A stretch of 64,000 nt of DNA from Pseudomonadota bacterium (lineage in GTDB: Bacteria; Pseudomonadota; Gammaproteobacteria; Burkholderiales; Burkholderiaceae_C): contig JAIUPQ010000002.1 of NCBI GenBank assembly GCA_020161145.1, forward strand, positions 434,001-498,000. Direction: 5' to 3'. The notes below the pieces were generated by a model. The model worked only from the letters and a program-made list of their open reading frames with translations, had not been told where the DNA came from and made no database searches. The translations under genes and the position numbers were made by a program. Positions 8,846 through 16,802 of this stretch are shown here, in pieces (the first letter of the stretch is position 1; each line of letters opens with the position of its first letter).

Positions 8846-10219
8846 TCAGGGCGCCGCGGGCGGGGTGCTGGCGTCGTCCAGCGCGGCGAGCGCGGCAACA
8901 TCCAGCCGGTTGGCATAGGTCAGCAGCGTGAGGTGCGCCAGCCACTCCCGGGCGATCGCGTCGGCGTGGGCCAGCTCGATGCGGGCGGTGTCGGCCTCGG
9001 CGGCCAGCAGATCCAGCAGCGTGCGGTCGCCGGCCTGCAGACCGGTGCGGGTGGCGTCCAGCCGCGCGCGGCTGGCGACCAGGGCGTCCTGCATGGCGCG
9101 GGCGCGAGCGGCCTGCGCGCCTTGGCCGGCCCACTGCGCGCGCACCTGAGCGTCCAGTTGCTCGCCGGCCAGCGCGAGGCCGGCTTCGGCCTGGGCCAGT
9201 TCGCTGGCCGCCTGCTGGGCCCGGGCGCTGCGCACGCCGCCGTCGAACAGCGGCAGGCTGATCTGCACGCCCACGCCCCACGGCGTGGCGCGCTGGCTGG
9301 CCGCACCGAAGTCGCCGTTGCCCGAGAGGCGCTCCTGGCGCCATTCGCCCACTGCGTCCACGGCCAGTTGGGCGCCCGGCCGCTGGCCGCGCACGCCCTG
9401 GCGCGCCGCGTCCACGGCCAGGCGCTGGCGGGCGAGGTCGGGGCTGGCGGCGCGGGCGGCGGCCAGCCAGCCGGCCTCGTCGCCGGGGTCGGCCGGCTCG
9501 TTGCGCACACCGCGTGCAGGCAGCGCCGGCTGCGGGTCGGGCAGGCCGGTGAGGTCGGTCAGCGCCTCGCGGGCCAGCCGCGCCTGCGCGGCGGCTTGCA
9601 CCTGCTCGGCCTGCACCTCGGCCAGCGCGGCGGCGGCCTCATGGGTGTCGGTGATGGGCGTGCTGCCCACGCGGTAGCGCTCGCGCGCGGCATCGCCGGC
9701 GCGGGCCACGGACGCGTGTTGGCGCGCCAGCACCTGCGTGCGCTGGCGCGCCAGAGCCAGGTCCAGGTGGCGCTGGGCCAGCCGCAGCGCGGCTTGCTGG
9801 CGCGCGCCGTTCCATTGGTGCTGGTCGGCCTCGGCGGCCAGCCGCAGCTGTGCGGCCTGCGCGTCGCGGGCCGGGCTGTAGAGCCGCCACTGGGCTTGCA
9901 GCGCGGCGCGCGAGGCGTGGCCGTCCTGGATGCGGGTGTCCAGGCCCACGGGGCCGGTGAGCGGGCTGCCGGGCATCTCGAAGGCGCTGCCGCGCAAGGC
10001 GCTCTGCACGCCGCCCGCACCGGCCATGACGCTGGCCTGCGCGCTGGGCCGGTACAGGGCGTCGGCCTGCGCGCGGCGGGCATCGGCCATGCCGCGCGCG
10101 GCCTCGGCCACGGCCAGCGCGCGGTCGTGCTGCTGCGCGGCCTGCCAGGACTCGGCCAGCGTGGTGGCGCCGGCCAGCGTGGGCAGCAGGGCGGCGATCA
10201 GCAGCGCGCCGCAGTTCAC
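8846..10219 (-). CDS. TolC-family outer membrane channel protein
   Basis: Outer-membrane/periplasmic channel of a tripartite efflux system, 457 residues. An N-terminal signal peptide (CGALLIAALLPTLAGA) is followed by two repeats rich in Ala, Gln, Leu and Glu heptads that form the TolC helical barrel. The start is taken as GTG at 10219. This gives a four-base GTGA overlap with the stop of the AhpD-like gene and places the signal peptide at the N-terminus; the longer frame upstream is an overlap artefact. It is the last gene of the operon driven from 16376, supplying the exit duct for the RND pump encoded earlier in the operon. There is no lipobox, so it is not an OprM-type lipoprotein. Confidence 0.85.
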   Translation of the reverse strand: MNCGALLIAALLPTLAGATTLAESWQAAQQHDRALAVAEAARGMADARRAQADALYRPSAQASVMAGAGGVQSALRGSAFEMPGSPLTGPVGLDTRIQDGHASRAALQAQWRLYSPARDAQAAQLRLAAEADQHQWNGARQQAALRLAQRHLDLALARQRTQVLARQHASVARAGDAARERYRVGSTPITDTHEAAAALAEVQAEQVQAAAQARLAREALTDLTGLPDPQPALPARGVRNEPADPGDEAGWLAAARAASPDLARQRLAVDAARQGVRGQRPGAQLAVDAVGEWRQERLSGNGDFGAASQRATPWGVGVQISLPLFDGGVRSARAQQAASELAQAEAGLALAGEQLDAQVRAQWAGQGAQAARARAMQDALVASRARLDATRTGLQAGDRTLLDLLAAEADTARIELAHADAIAREWLAHLTLLTYANRLDVAALAALDDASTPPAAP

Positions 10220-10566
10220 GCGCGCGCTCCGCCAAAGTACTCGTAGGCGGCTATGGCCTCGGCGGCGTACATCAGCGCCGGGCCGCCGCCCATGTAGATG
10301 CACATGCCCAGCATCTCCTCAAGCTCGGCGCGCGTGGTGCCCAGCTTGACCAGCGCCTCGGCGTGGTAACCCAGGCAGGGGTCGCAGCGCGCAGCCACCG
10401 ACAGGGCCATGGCGATCAACTCCTTGGTCTTGGCGTCCAGCGCGCCGGGCTGGGTGGCGGCCTGGGCCAGCGCCGAGAAGCCGCGCGTGGTCTCGGGAAT
10501 GTCGGCGCGCAGTTGGCGCAGCAGGCCGCTGGTGCGGGCGGTGATGGCTTTGTAGTTTTTGTCCAT
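10216..10566 (-). CDS. AhpD-like carboxymuconolactone decarboxylase family protein
   Basis: A 116-residue all-helical protein of the CMD/AhpD family. It carries the full redox motif Glu-x11-Cys-x2-Cys-x3-His (E49, C61, C64, H68; sequence CDPCLGYH), the hallmark of members with thiol-disulfide or peroxidase activity rather than true decarboxylases. It lies between the DUF2892 gene and the TolC-like gene and overlaps the latter by four bases, so it is embedded in the efflux operon. A thiol-based detoxification role next to a sulfide:quinone-oxidoreductase-like protein is a reasonable inference; the substrate is unknown. Confidence 0.85.
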   Translation of the reverse strand: MDKNYKAITARTSGLLRQLRADIPETTRGFSALAQAATQPGALDAKTKELIAMALSVAARCDPCLGYHAEALVKLGTTRAELEEMLGMCIYMGGGPALMYAAEAIAAYEYFGGARA

Positions 10567-10600
10567 GTCAGCGCCGCCCGGCCGTTCCGAAGGCGCTGAC

Positions 10601-10640
10601 AGCCCCCGCGGGGGGCAGCGAACGAAGTGAGCGTGGGGGT
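10601..10640. repeat. REP-like palindromic intergenic repeat (copy A)
   Basis: A C5-GC-G6 palindrome at about 10603-10615 is followed by GCAGCGAACGAAGTGAGCG and a second G run. The same architecture (GCCCCC, short loop, GGGGG, then A/TAGCGA...GAG.G and GGGGG) recurs at 53643-53684 and 49467-49510. Here it sits inside an operon, between the DUF2892 and AhpD-like genes, where it could attenuate transcription or stabilise upstream mRNA. Confidence 0.6.
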
Positions 10641-10649
10641 TGGTTCATC

Positions 10650-10844
10650 TCAACATCCGGGTTTGAAGCCCAGCTTGCGCATGAGGGTTTCCATCAGGCA
10701 CCAGCGCGAGAGGCTGCTTTGCAGCAGGTTGGCGCCGACGAAGGCGGTGAACCACAGCCACGCCGGATGCACGTAGTGGGCCAGCGCCAGCGAGGTGAGG
10801 ATGAACACGCCTGCGATGAGGCGCACGACTTGCCAGGAGGTCAT
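10650..10844 (-). CDS. DUF2892 (YgaP-type) small inner-membrane protein
   Basis: A 64-residue protein with two hydrophobic segments (about 8-24 and 28-45) and the short basic tail typical of DUF2892. The same module forms the membrane part of the rhodanese YgaP. The ATG at 10844 overlaps the stop of the flavoprotein gene by four bases, so the two are coupled. DUF2892 proteins are often found beside sulfur-handling genes (sulfide:quinone oxidoreductases, rhodaneses, persulfide dioxygenases), which fits this neighbourhood. The biochemical role is unknown. Confidence 0.8.
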   Translation of the reverse strand: MTSWQVVRLIAGVFILTSLALAHYVHPAWLWFTAFVGANLLQSSLSRWCLMETLMRKLGFKPGC

Positions 10845-12139
10845 GATGGAGTTCCTTTGGAGTGGGGGGTGATGAGGCGCGCAATGCCCAGCGCCTTGAG
10901 CACGTGGCGTTCGTAGACGGGCTCGCTGGTGCCGCTGCGCAGCTTGTGCATGAAGTACTTCTCGAACGCGATCTTGGCCAGGTGCACCCACTTGCCCTTC
11001 TTGAACCAGTTGACGTTGCGCGGCGGGATCTGGGGCAGGGCGATGAAGGCGGCGCCGGTGTTGCCCATGTCGGCCAGGCAGATCGCATTCCAGGTGCCGC
11101 TGGCGGTGGCCGGCTTGCCGGCCAGCTCGGCGGCGATGTTGTGGGCGATGGCCGTGACCATGGTCTCGATCATGTAGCCCGTCTTGGGTGCGCCGGTGGC
11201 CACGGGTGTGCCCTCCACGGGCGGGATGGCCACGCAGACGCCGGCCGACCAGATGGTGGGGTAGGCCGTGCTGCGCTGGTACTCGTCGATCAGCACGAAG
11301 CCGCGCGGATTGGTCAGGCCGGGCACGGCCATCAGCGGCTCGATGCCCTTGAACGCGGGCAGCATCATCGCCAGCTTGAACGCCACGGCGTGCTCGCGCC
11401 GGGGCTGGCCCAGGCCATCGAGCTCGGTGGCGTGCAGCACACCGGGCTCCACACGGGTGGTTCTGGCGTTGGTCACCCACTTGATGTCCTGGTTGCGCAG
11501 GTCGCTCTCCAGCATGGACTTGCTGTCGCCCACGCCGCCCAGGCCCAGGTGGCCGATGTAGGGCTCGCTGGTGACGAAGGTGATGGGCACTTTGTGGCGC
11601 AGCTTGCGCTTGCGCAGATCGGCCGCCAGGATGAACGCGAACTCATAGGCCGGACCGAAGCAGCTCGCGCCCGGCATGGCGCCGACGACGACGGGGCCCG
11701 GGTCTTGCAAAAAGGCCTGGTAGTCGCGCCAGAACGCGGCGGCATGGTCCACGGTGCAGACCGAATGCGTGTGGCCGCCATGCGGGCCGCTGCCCGGCAC
11801 CTCGTCGAACGCCAGGCGCGGGCCGGTGGTGATCACCAGGTGGTCGTAGGCCAGCGTCTGCCCGTCGGCCAGCGTCAGGCGGTGGGTCTGGGCGTCCAGC
11901 GCGGTCATCGCCTGCGGGATGAAGGCGATGTGCTTTCGGGCCAGCAGCGGGCCGATGGCGAGCTTGACGTCGGCGGCCTGGCGCCAGCCCACCGCCACCC
12001 AGGGGTTGGAGGGCACGAACTGAAAGTAGTCCACCGCGTTGACGACGGTGATGCGGTGCTGGGCGGGCAGCGCCTCGCGCAGCTCGTAGGCCGCCGGCAT
12101 GCCGCCGATGCCGGCGCCGACGATGACGATGTGGGCCAT
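10841..12139 (-). CDS. Sulfide:quinone oxidoreductase-like FAD flavoprotein
   Basis: A 432-residue FAD-dependent oxidoreductase. It opens with the dinucleotide-binding motif IVIVGAGIGGMPAAYEL and then the SQR-type stretch FQFVPSNPWVAVGWR. The cysteines needed for sulfide oxidation in the SQR family appear conserved: C128 (HSVCTVDH), C160 (GASCFGPAYEF) and a third in the C-terminal third (C354 in NAICLADMG, with C302 as alternative). The family transfers electrons from sulfide to the quinone pool while building persulfide at the periphery of the inner membrane. It begins 35 bases after the RND permease stop and overlaps the DUF2892 gene. This places an SQR-like enzyme inside an efflux operon. 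Sulfide as substrate is inferred, not shown. Confidence 0.82.
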   Translation of the reverse strand: MAHIVIVGAGIGGMPAAYELREALPAQHRITVVNAVDYFQFVPSNPWVAVGWRQAADVKLAIGPLLARKHIAFIPQAMTALDAQTHRLTLADGQTLAYDHLVITTGPRLAFDEVPGSGPHGGHTHSVCTVDHAAAFWRDYQAFLQDPGPVVVGAMPGASCFGPAYEFAFILAADLRKRKLRHKVPITFVTSEPYIGHLGLGGVGDSKSMLESDLRNQDIKWVTNARTTRVEPGVLHATELDGLGQPRREHAVAFKLAMMLPAFKGIEPLMAVPGLTNPRGFVLIDEYQRSTAYPTIWSAGVCVAIPPVEGTPVATGAPKTGYMIETMVTAIAHNIAAELAGKPATASGTWNAICLADMGNTGAAFIALPQIPPRNVNWFKKGKWVHLAKIAFEKYFMHKLRSGTSEPVYERHVLKALGIARLITPHSKGTPS

Positions 12140-12174
12140 GGTGGGGGTCTCCTGTTGTGGTGATGGCAAAGACG

Positions 12175-15100
12175 TCAAGCCGACTGGCCGCGCCGGGCCA
12201 TGAAATACAGCAGCGGGATGACCACCAGCGTCAGCACGGTGGAGACGGCGATGCCGAAGACCAGCGAGATGGCCAGACCGTTGAAGATGGGGTCGTCCAG
12301 GATGAACAGCGCGCCGGTCATGGCCGCCAACCCCGTCAGCACGATGGGCTGCGCCCGCGCGATGGCCGACTGCAGGGTGGCGCGTGCCAGGGGCACGCCC
12401 TGCCGCAGTTGCAGGTTGACGAAGTCCACCAGCAGGATGGAGTTGCGCACGATGATGCCGGCCAGCGCGATCATGCCGATCATGCTGGTGGCGGTGAACG
12501 GCGCGCCCAGCAGCGCGTGGCCCGGCATCACGCCGATGAGGGTGAGCGGAATGGGGGCCATGATGATCAGCGGCGTCAGGTAGTTCTTGAACTGCGCCAC
12601 CACCAGCAGGTAGATCAACACCAGGCCCACGGCGTAGGCGGCGCCCATGTCGCGGAACGTCTCGTAGGTGATCTGCCACTCGCCGTCCCACTTGAGCGCG
12701 TAGCCCCGATAGGGGTCGGCGGGCTGGGTGATGAAGTGCTCGGCGATGGGCTGGCCGTCGGGGGCGGTGAGGGCGGCGATGGCGCGGCGCATGGCGAACA
12801 GGCCGTACAGCGGGCTGTCGGCACGGCCGGCCATGTCGCCCACCACGTAGCTGACCGGCAGCAGGTCTTTGTGGAAGATGGGCTCCTCGCGCTGGCCCTC
12901 GCCCACGCGCACCAGCTCGCGCAGCGGCACGTTCTGGCCCGCCGCGCCGGGCACGTGCAGGTTCAGCAGCGTGCCCAGCCGGCCCTGGTCGCGGGCGTCG
13001 AGCTGCAGCCAGGCCGGCATGGGCGTGCTGCCGGGCACGTGCAGCCAGGTGGCGCTGCGCCCTTGCAGCGCGGTGGCCAGCGTGTCCACCACCGCCGCCT
13101 GCGGCACGCCCAGCAGCGCGGCCTTGCGGCGGTCCACGGTCAGCATCACGCGCGGCGCGGTGTCGGGGTGGGAGCTGTCCACGTCCACGATGCCCTCGGC
13201 GCCCGCGAAGACCTGGCGCACGGCGGCGGCCACGGCGCGGCGGCCATCGGCGTCGGGGCCGTAGATCTCGGCCACGATGGGCGCCTGCACCGGCGGCCCC
13301 GGCGGCACCTCCACCACCTTGAGCCGCGCGCCGTGGCGGCCGGCAATGGCTTGCAGGGCCGGGCGCTCGCGCAGCGCGATGGCGTGGCTCTTGAGCGCGC
13401 GCTCGCCCTTGGGCTTGAGGTTGACCTGCAGGTCGCCCAGCTCGGTGCTCTGGCGGCCGTCGTACTGGCGCACCAGGCCATTGAAGCTGATGGGCGCGGC
13501 CGTGCCGGCATAGGCCTGCCAGTCGGCCACCTCGGGCACGGTGGCCAGGTGGGCGCCCAGCTCGGCCAGCACGGCAGCGGTCTGCTCCATGGGCGTGCCG
13601 GGCGGCATGTCCACCACCACCTGGAACTCGCTCTTGTTGTCGAAGGGCAGCATCTTGAGCACCACCAGGCCGGTGGCGGGCAGCAGCAGCGAGACGGCGA
13701 TCAACCCCAGCACGCCCAGCCCCAACACTGCCCGTGCGCGGCCTGAGGTCAGCAGCGGCGCGAAGAGGCGCTCGAAGTGCGGTGCCAGGCGTTGCGAGAA
13801 ATCGAACCCCGCATGTCCACTGGGGGCGCGCATCCAGCGCCGCGCCAGCCACGGCGTGATGACGAAGGCCACTGCCAGCGACAGCAGCATGCCCATGCTG
13901 GCGTTGATGGGGATGGGCGCCATGTATGGCCCCATCAGGCCCGACACGAAGGCCATCGGCAGCAGCGCGGCGATGACGGTGAAGGTGGCCAGGATGGTGG
14001 GGCCGCCGACCTCGTCCACGGCGGGTGGAATCAGCTTGGCCAGCGACATGTTGGGGTGCATCGCCACATGGCGATGGATGTTCTCCACAACGACGATGGC
14101 GTCGTCCACCAGGATGCCGATGGAGAAGATCAGCGCAAACAGCGACACGCGGTTCAACGTGAAGCCCCAGGCCCAGGAGGCGAACAGCGTCGCCGCCAGG
14201 GTCAGCACCACGGCGGCGCCCACGATGGCGGCCTCGCGCCGGCCCAGCGCCAGCAGCACCAGCAGCACCACCGAGGCGGTGGCAAAGCCCAGCTTGGTGA
14301 TGAGCTGCACCGCCTTGGCGTTGGCCGTCTCGCCGTAGTTGCGGGTGACGGCGACCTGCACGCCGTCGGGGATGGCGGTGTTCTGCAGCGCCGCCACGCG
14401 CGCCTCGAGCTCGCGCGCCACCGTGATGGCGTTGGCGCCGGGCTTTTTGGTCAGCGCCAGCGTGATGGCCGGCTGGCCGTCGTACCAGACCGATGCCTTG
14501 GGCGTGGGTGCGCCGTCGTGCACGGTGGCCACGTCGCCCAGCGCGATGGGCTTGCCGGCGTGGGCGCCGACGATCAGCGCGGCCACGTCGTCGGCGCTGC
14601 GCAACACGTCGCCCACGTGCACCTCGATCGCCTGGTTGCCGGCCACCAGTTCCCCCACCGGCTGGCCGAGGTTGGCGCTTTGCAGCGCGCCTCCCAATTG
14701 CGCCAGCGTCAGGCCCGAGGCGGCCAGCCGCGTGCCGTCCACCGCCACGACCACGGCGCGCCCCGGATCGCCCGTGACCAGCACGTCGCGGGTGCCGGGC
14801 ACGCGCTTCAAGTCACCGGCGATGCTCTGGGCGACCCGGCCGAGCGCATAGGCGTCCGTCAGGGTTGGCGCGGCGTCGCCTTGTGGCCGCGAGCCATGCA
14901 GCGTCAGCGCCACGATGGGCACGTCGGCGATGCCCTTGGGCTTGAGCAGCGGCGGCAACACCCCCAGGCCCGGCGGCAGCCAATCGGCATGTGCCTGCAC
15001 GGTGTCGTTCAGGCGCACCAGCGCCTCGGTGCGGGGCACACCCACCTTGAACTGCACGGTGATCACGGCCACGCCGGGGCGCGAGACCGACGTCACGTGC

Positions 15101-15357
15101 TCCACGTCCGCCATCCGCGCCAGCACGCGCTCGGCCGGTGTGGTGACCAGCGCAGCCACGTCCTCGCTGCTGGCGCCGGGGAAGGGCACGATGACGTTGG
15201 CCATGGTCACGTCGATCTGCGGCTCTTCTTCGCGCGGCGTGACCAGCACGGCGAACACGCCCAGCAGCAGCAGCGCCAGCGCCAGCAGCGGGGTGATGGC
15301 GGCGTCCTGGAACGCCGCGGCCAGGCGCCCGGCAATACCCATCCGGGTGCCGCTCAT
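12175..15357 (-). CDS. RND family efflux permease
   Basis: A 1060-residue inner-membrane pump with the RND layout: a first helix (TPLLALALLLLGVFAVLV), large periplasmic domain, helices 2-6, second periplasmic domain and C-terminal helices. The helix-4 Asp pair is D418-D419 ([12 protein letters not shown]). The EEEPQID segment just after helix 1 and the low overall resemblance to AcrB separate it from the other two RND pumps in this window. The ATG at 15357 overlaps the stop of the adaptor gene by four bases; a second Met at residue 6 is also possible. It is followed by the SQR-like flavoprotein gene, suggesting a substrate linked to reactive sulfur or an electrophile. Confidence 0.9.
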   Translation of the reverse strand: MSGTRMGIAGRLAAAFQDAAITPLLALALLLLGVFAVLVTPREEEPQIDVTMANVIVPFPGASSEDVAALVTTPAERVLARMADVEHVTSVSRPGVAVITVQFKVGVPRTEALVRLNDTVQAHADWLPPGLGVLPPLLKPKGIADVPIVALTLHGSRPQGDAAPTLTDAYALGRVAQSIAGDLKRVPGTRDVLVTGDPGRAVVVAVDGTRLAASGLTLAQLGGALQSANLGQPVGELVAGNQAIEVHVGDVLRSADDVAALIVGAHAGKPIALGDVATVHDGAPTPKASVWYDGQPAITLALTKKPGANAITVARELEARVAALQNTAIPDGVQVAVTRNYGETANAKAVQLITKLGFATASVVLLVLLALGRREAAIVGAAVVLTLAATLFASWAWGFTLNRVSLFALIFSIGILVDDAIVVVENIHRHVAMHPNMSLAKLIPPAVDEVGGPTILATFTVIAALLPMAFVSGLMGPYMAPIPINASMGMLLSLAVAFVITPWLARRWMRAPSGHAGFDFSQRLAPHFERLFAPLLTSGRARAVLGLGVLGLIAVSLLLPATGLVVLKMLPFDNKSEFQVVVDMPPGTPMEQTAAVLAELGAHLATVPEVADWQAYAGTAAPISFNGLVRQYDGRQSTELGDLQVNLKPKGERALKSHAIALRERPALQAIAGRHGARLKVVEVPPGPPVQAPIVAEIYGPDADGRRAVAAAVRQVFAGAEGIVDVDSSHPDTAPRVMLTVDRRKAALLGVPQAAVVDTLATALQGRSATWLHVPGSTPMPAWLQLDARDQGRLGTLLNLHVPGAAGQNVPLRELVRVGEGQREEPIFHKDLLPVSYVVGDMAGRADSPLYGLFAMRRAIAALTAPDGQPIAEHFITQPADPYRGYALKWDGEWQITYETFRDMGAAYAVGLVLIYLLVVAQFKNYLTPLIIMAPIPLTLIGVMPGHALLGAPFTATSMIGMIALAGIIVRNSILLVDFVNLQLRQGVPLARATLQSAIARAQPIVLTGLAAMTGALFILDDPIFNGLAISLVFGIAVSTVLTLVVIPLLYFMARRGQSA

Positions 15358-16376
15358 CGCACCCGCGCCGGTTGGGTGACCACCTGCTCGCCGGCGGCCA
15401 CGCCGGCCAGCACCTCGACCTCCTGGCCCATGGCGCGGCCCAGCCGCACCTGGCGCAGCAGCGGGGTGCCCGTGGCCGGCTGCACGTAGACGGCGGTGAG
15501 CTCGCCGCGCCGCACGATGGCGGCGGCCGGCACCGCCAGAGCCGGCGTGGCGGCGGCGGCGCCGGGCAGCGCCAGCCGCGCGAACTGCCCCGGCACCAGC
15601 CCGGTGCCGGCCGGCAGCGTGGCGCGCACGGTCTGCGTCAGCGAGCGGGCATCGACGGTGGGCAGCAGCTCCACGCGCGTGGGCGTGAACGTCTGCTCGC
15701 CCACGTGCAGGCGCAGCTCGGCGGCGTGGAACGCCTTGGGCAGCGCGGTGGCGGGCACGGCTGCGGTCACGCGGAGCACGGCTGGGTCGTAGAGGGTGAG
15801 CAGCGGCTGGCCGGGCAAGGCCATGTCGCCCACGGTGGCCGGCACGCTGGCGACCACGCCGGCAAACGGGGCGCGCAGCACGCCCAGGTCGCTTTGCGTG
15901 CGCGCGGCGCCGGCCTGGGCGCGGGCGGCGCGCAGCGCGGCCTCGGCGGCGGTGTGCTGAGCCTGGGCCTGCTCCAGCGCGGCGCGGCTCAGGTAGTTCA
16001 GCGTCGCCAGCTGCTCGCGGCGCCTGAGCTCGGCGGCGGCCACGCCCACCTGGGCCTGGGCGGCGGCCACCTGCGCGGCCTGGGCGGCGGCGCCTTGTTC
16101 GGCGGCGCGCGCGTCGATGCGGGCCAGCACGGCGCCGGCCGCGACGCGCTCGCCCGGCCGCACCGGCAGCGCCAGCACGGCGCCCGGCACCTGCGGCGCG
16201 ATGGCGGCCGCGCGCTCGGCCTCGACCACGCCCTCATGCGCGGTGGTGGCGGCGCCGGCGAGCACCCGCACCGGGGCGGTGGGCAGAGGGGCGGACGGCG
16301 CGGCCCAGCCGGGCGCGGCCAGGGCGGCGGCCACGGCCAGCAAGCTGAGGTGGATGGGGAAAGCGCGCGGGTGCAT
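15354..16376 (-). CDS. RND efflux periplasmic adaptor (membrane fusion protein)
   Basis: A 340-residue adaptor with an N-terminal signal peptide (LSLLAVAAALAAPGWA), a lipoyl/hairpin region rich in Ala-Gln heptads (about 90-150) and beta-barrel and membrane-proximal domains. It bridges the RND pump and the outer-membrane channel. The ATG at 16376 is preferred over an in-frame upstream ATG because it gives the signal peptide and lies outside the operator. A TAGAGT -10-like hexamer (16384-16389, minus strand) ends seven bases before it, so the mRNA may be leaderless. It is the first gene of a six-gene operon divergent from the ArsR-type regulator. Confidence 0.87.
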   Translation of the reverse strand: MHPRAFPIHLSLLAVAAALAAPGWAAPSAPLPTAPVRVLAGAATTAHEGVVEAERAAAIAPQVPGAVLALPVRPGERVAAGAVLARIDARAAEQGAAAQAAQVAAAQAQVGVAAAELRRREQLATLNYLSRAALEQAQAQHTAAEAALRAARAQAGAARTQSDLGVLRAPFAGVVASVPATVGDMALPGQPLLTLYDPAVLRVTAAVPATALPKAFHAAELRLHVGEQTFTPTRVELLPTVDARSLTQTVRATLPAGTGLVPGQFARLALPGAAAATPALAVPAAAIVRRGELTAVYVQPATGTPLLRQVRLGRAMGQEVEVLAGVAAGEQVVTQPARVR

Positions 16377-16383
16377 GGGTTCC

Positions 16384-16412
16384 ACTCTATCTGTATTTGC
16401 GCATATGCGCAA
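16384..16412 (-). promoter_or_regulatory. Predicted promoter of the efflux/SQR operon
   Basis: On the minus strand TTGCGC (16407-16412) and TAGAGT (16384-16389) are separated by 17 bases. The -35 and most of the spacer lie inside the 26-bp palindrome, the arrangement expected for repression by the adjacent ArsR-type protein. The -35 matches the consensus only in its first three bases. Confidence 0.5.
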
Positions 16413-16417
16413 ATACA
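16392..16417. promoter_or_regulatory. Perfect 26-bp palindrome, probable ArsR-type operator
   Basis: The left arm TGTATTTGCGCAT (16392-16404) is followed at once by its exact reverse complement (16405-16417), a perfect palindrome without a loop. It lies between the divergent adaptor and ArsR-type genes, 15 bases from one start and 20 from the other. It resembles the A/T-flanked GCGCAT-type dyads bound by winged-helix ArsR/SmtB dimers. The local A/T content is unusual for this GC-rich DNA. It likely controls both directions. Confidence 0.8.
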
Positions 16418-16437
16418 AATTAACTTACACTGGCGCC

Positions 16438-16788
16438 ATGGCCTCAGACTCCCTGCCCGTGGCGGCGCTGGAACAAATCGCGCTGTACTTCCAGGCGCTT
16501 TCCGAGCCCACGCGGCTGCACCTGCTGCGGCTGTTGCGCGACAGCGCCGAGCACAGCGTGGGCGAGTTGGCCGAGTTGATCGGCACCAGCCCGGCCAATG
16601 CGTCGCGCCACCTCTCCATGCTGTGCCAGCACGGCTTTGTGGCGCGCGAGAGCCGGGGCAACGCGGTTTATTACCGCGTCGCCGACGAGTCGGTCTACGA
16701 GATGTGCGACGTGGTCTGCGGCCACATTGCACGCCGGCTCGAGGCGCTGCAACGGTCTTATGCGCCGGCCGTGCGCCGGCGCGCCTGA
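16438..16788 (+). CDS. ArsR/SmtB family winged-helix repressor
   Basis: A 116-residue dimeric DNA-binding protein. The wHTH spans about residues 12-85 (ALSEPTRLHLLRLLRD, recognition helix SPANASRHLSMLCQHG, wing ARESRGNAVYYRV). It lacks the ELCVCDL metal site of classical ArsR/SmtB. The cysteines are C63 at the end of the recognition helix and C90/C94 in the last helix (YEMCDVVCGHI), so a thiol or metal sensor using C90/C94 is possible. The known persulfide sensors SqrR/BigR use a different pair. Start: ATG at 16438, with TACACT ending six bases before it and no Shine-Dalgarno. It probably autoregulates and represses the divergent efflux/SQR operon. Confidence 0.85.
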   Translation: MASDSLPVAALEQIALYFQALSEPTRLHLLRLLRDSAEHSVGELAELIGTSPANASRHLSMLCQHGFVARESRGNAVYYRVADESVYEMCDVVCGHIARRLEALQRSYAPAVRRRA

Positions 16789-16802
16789 GCATCCAGCCCG
16801 GT

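Noticed and set aside
16438-16788. Classical arsenic/metal ArsR operon
   Set aside because: The metal motif ELCVCDL is absent and no arsenite pump or reductase gene is nearby.
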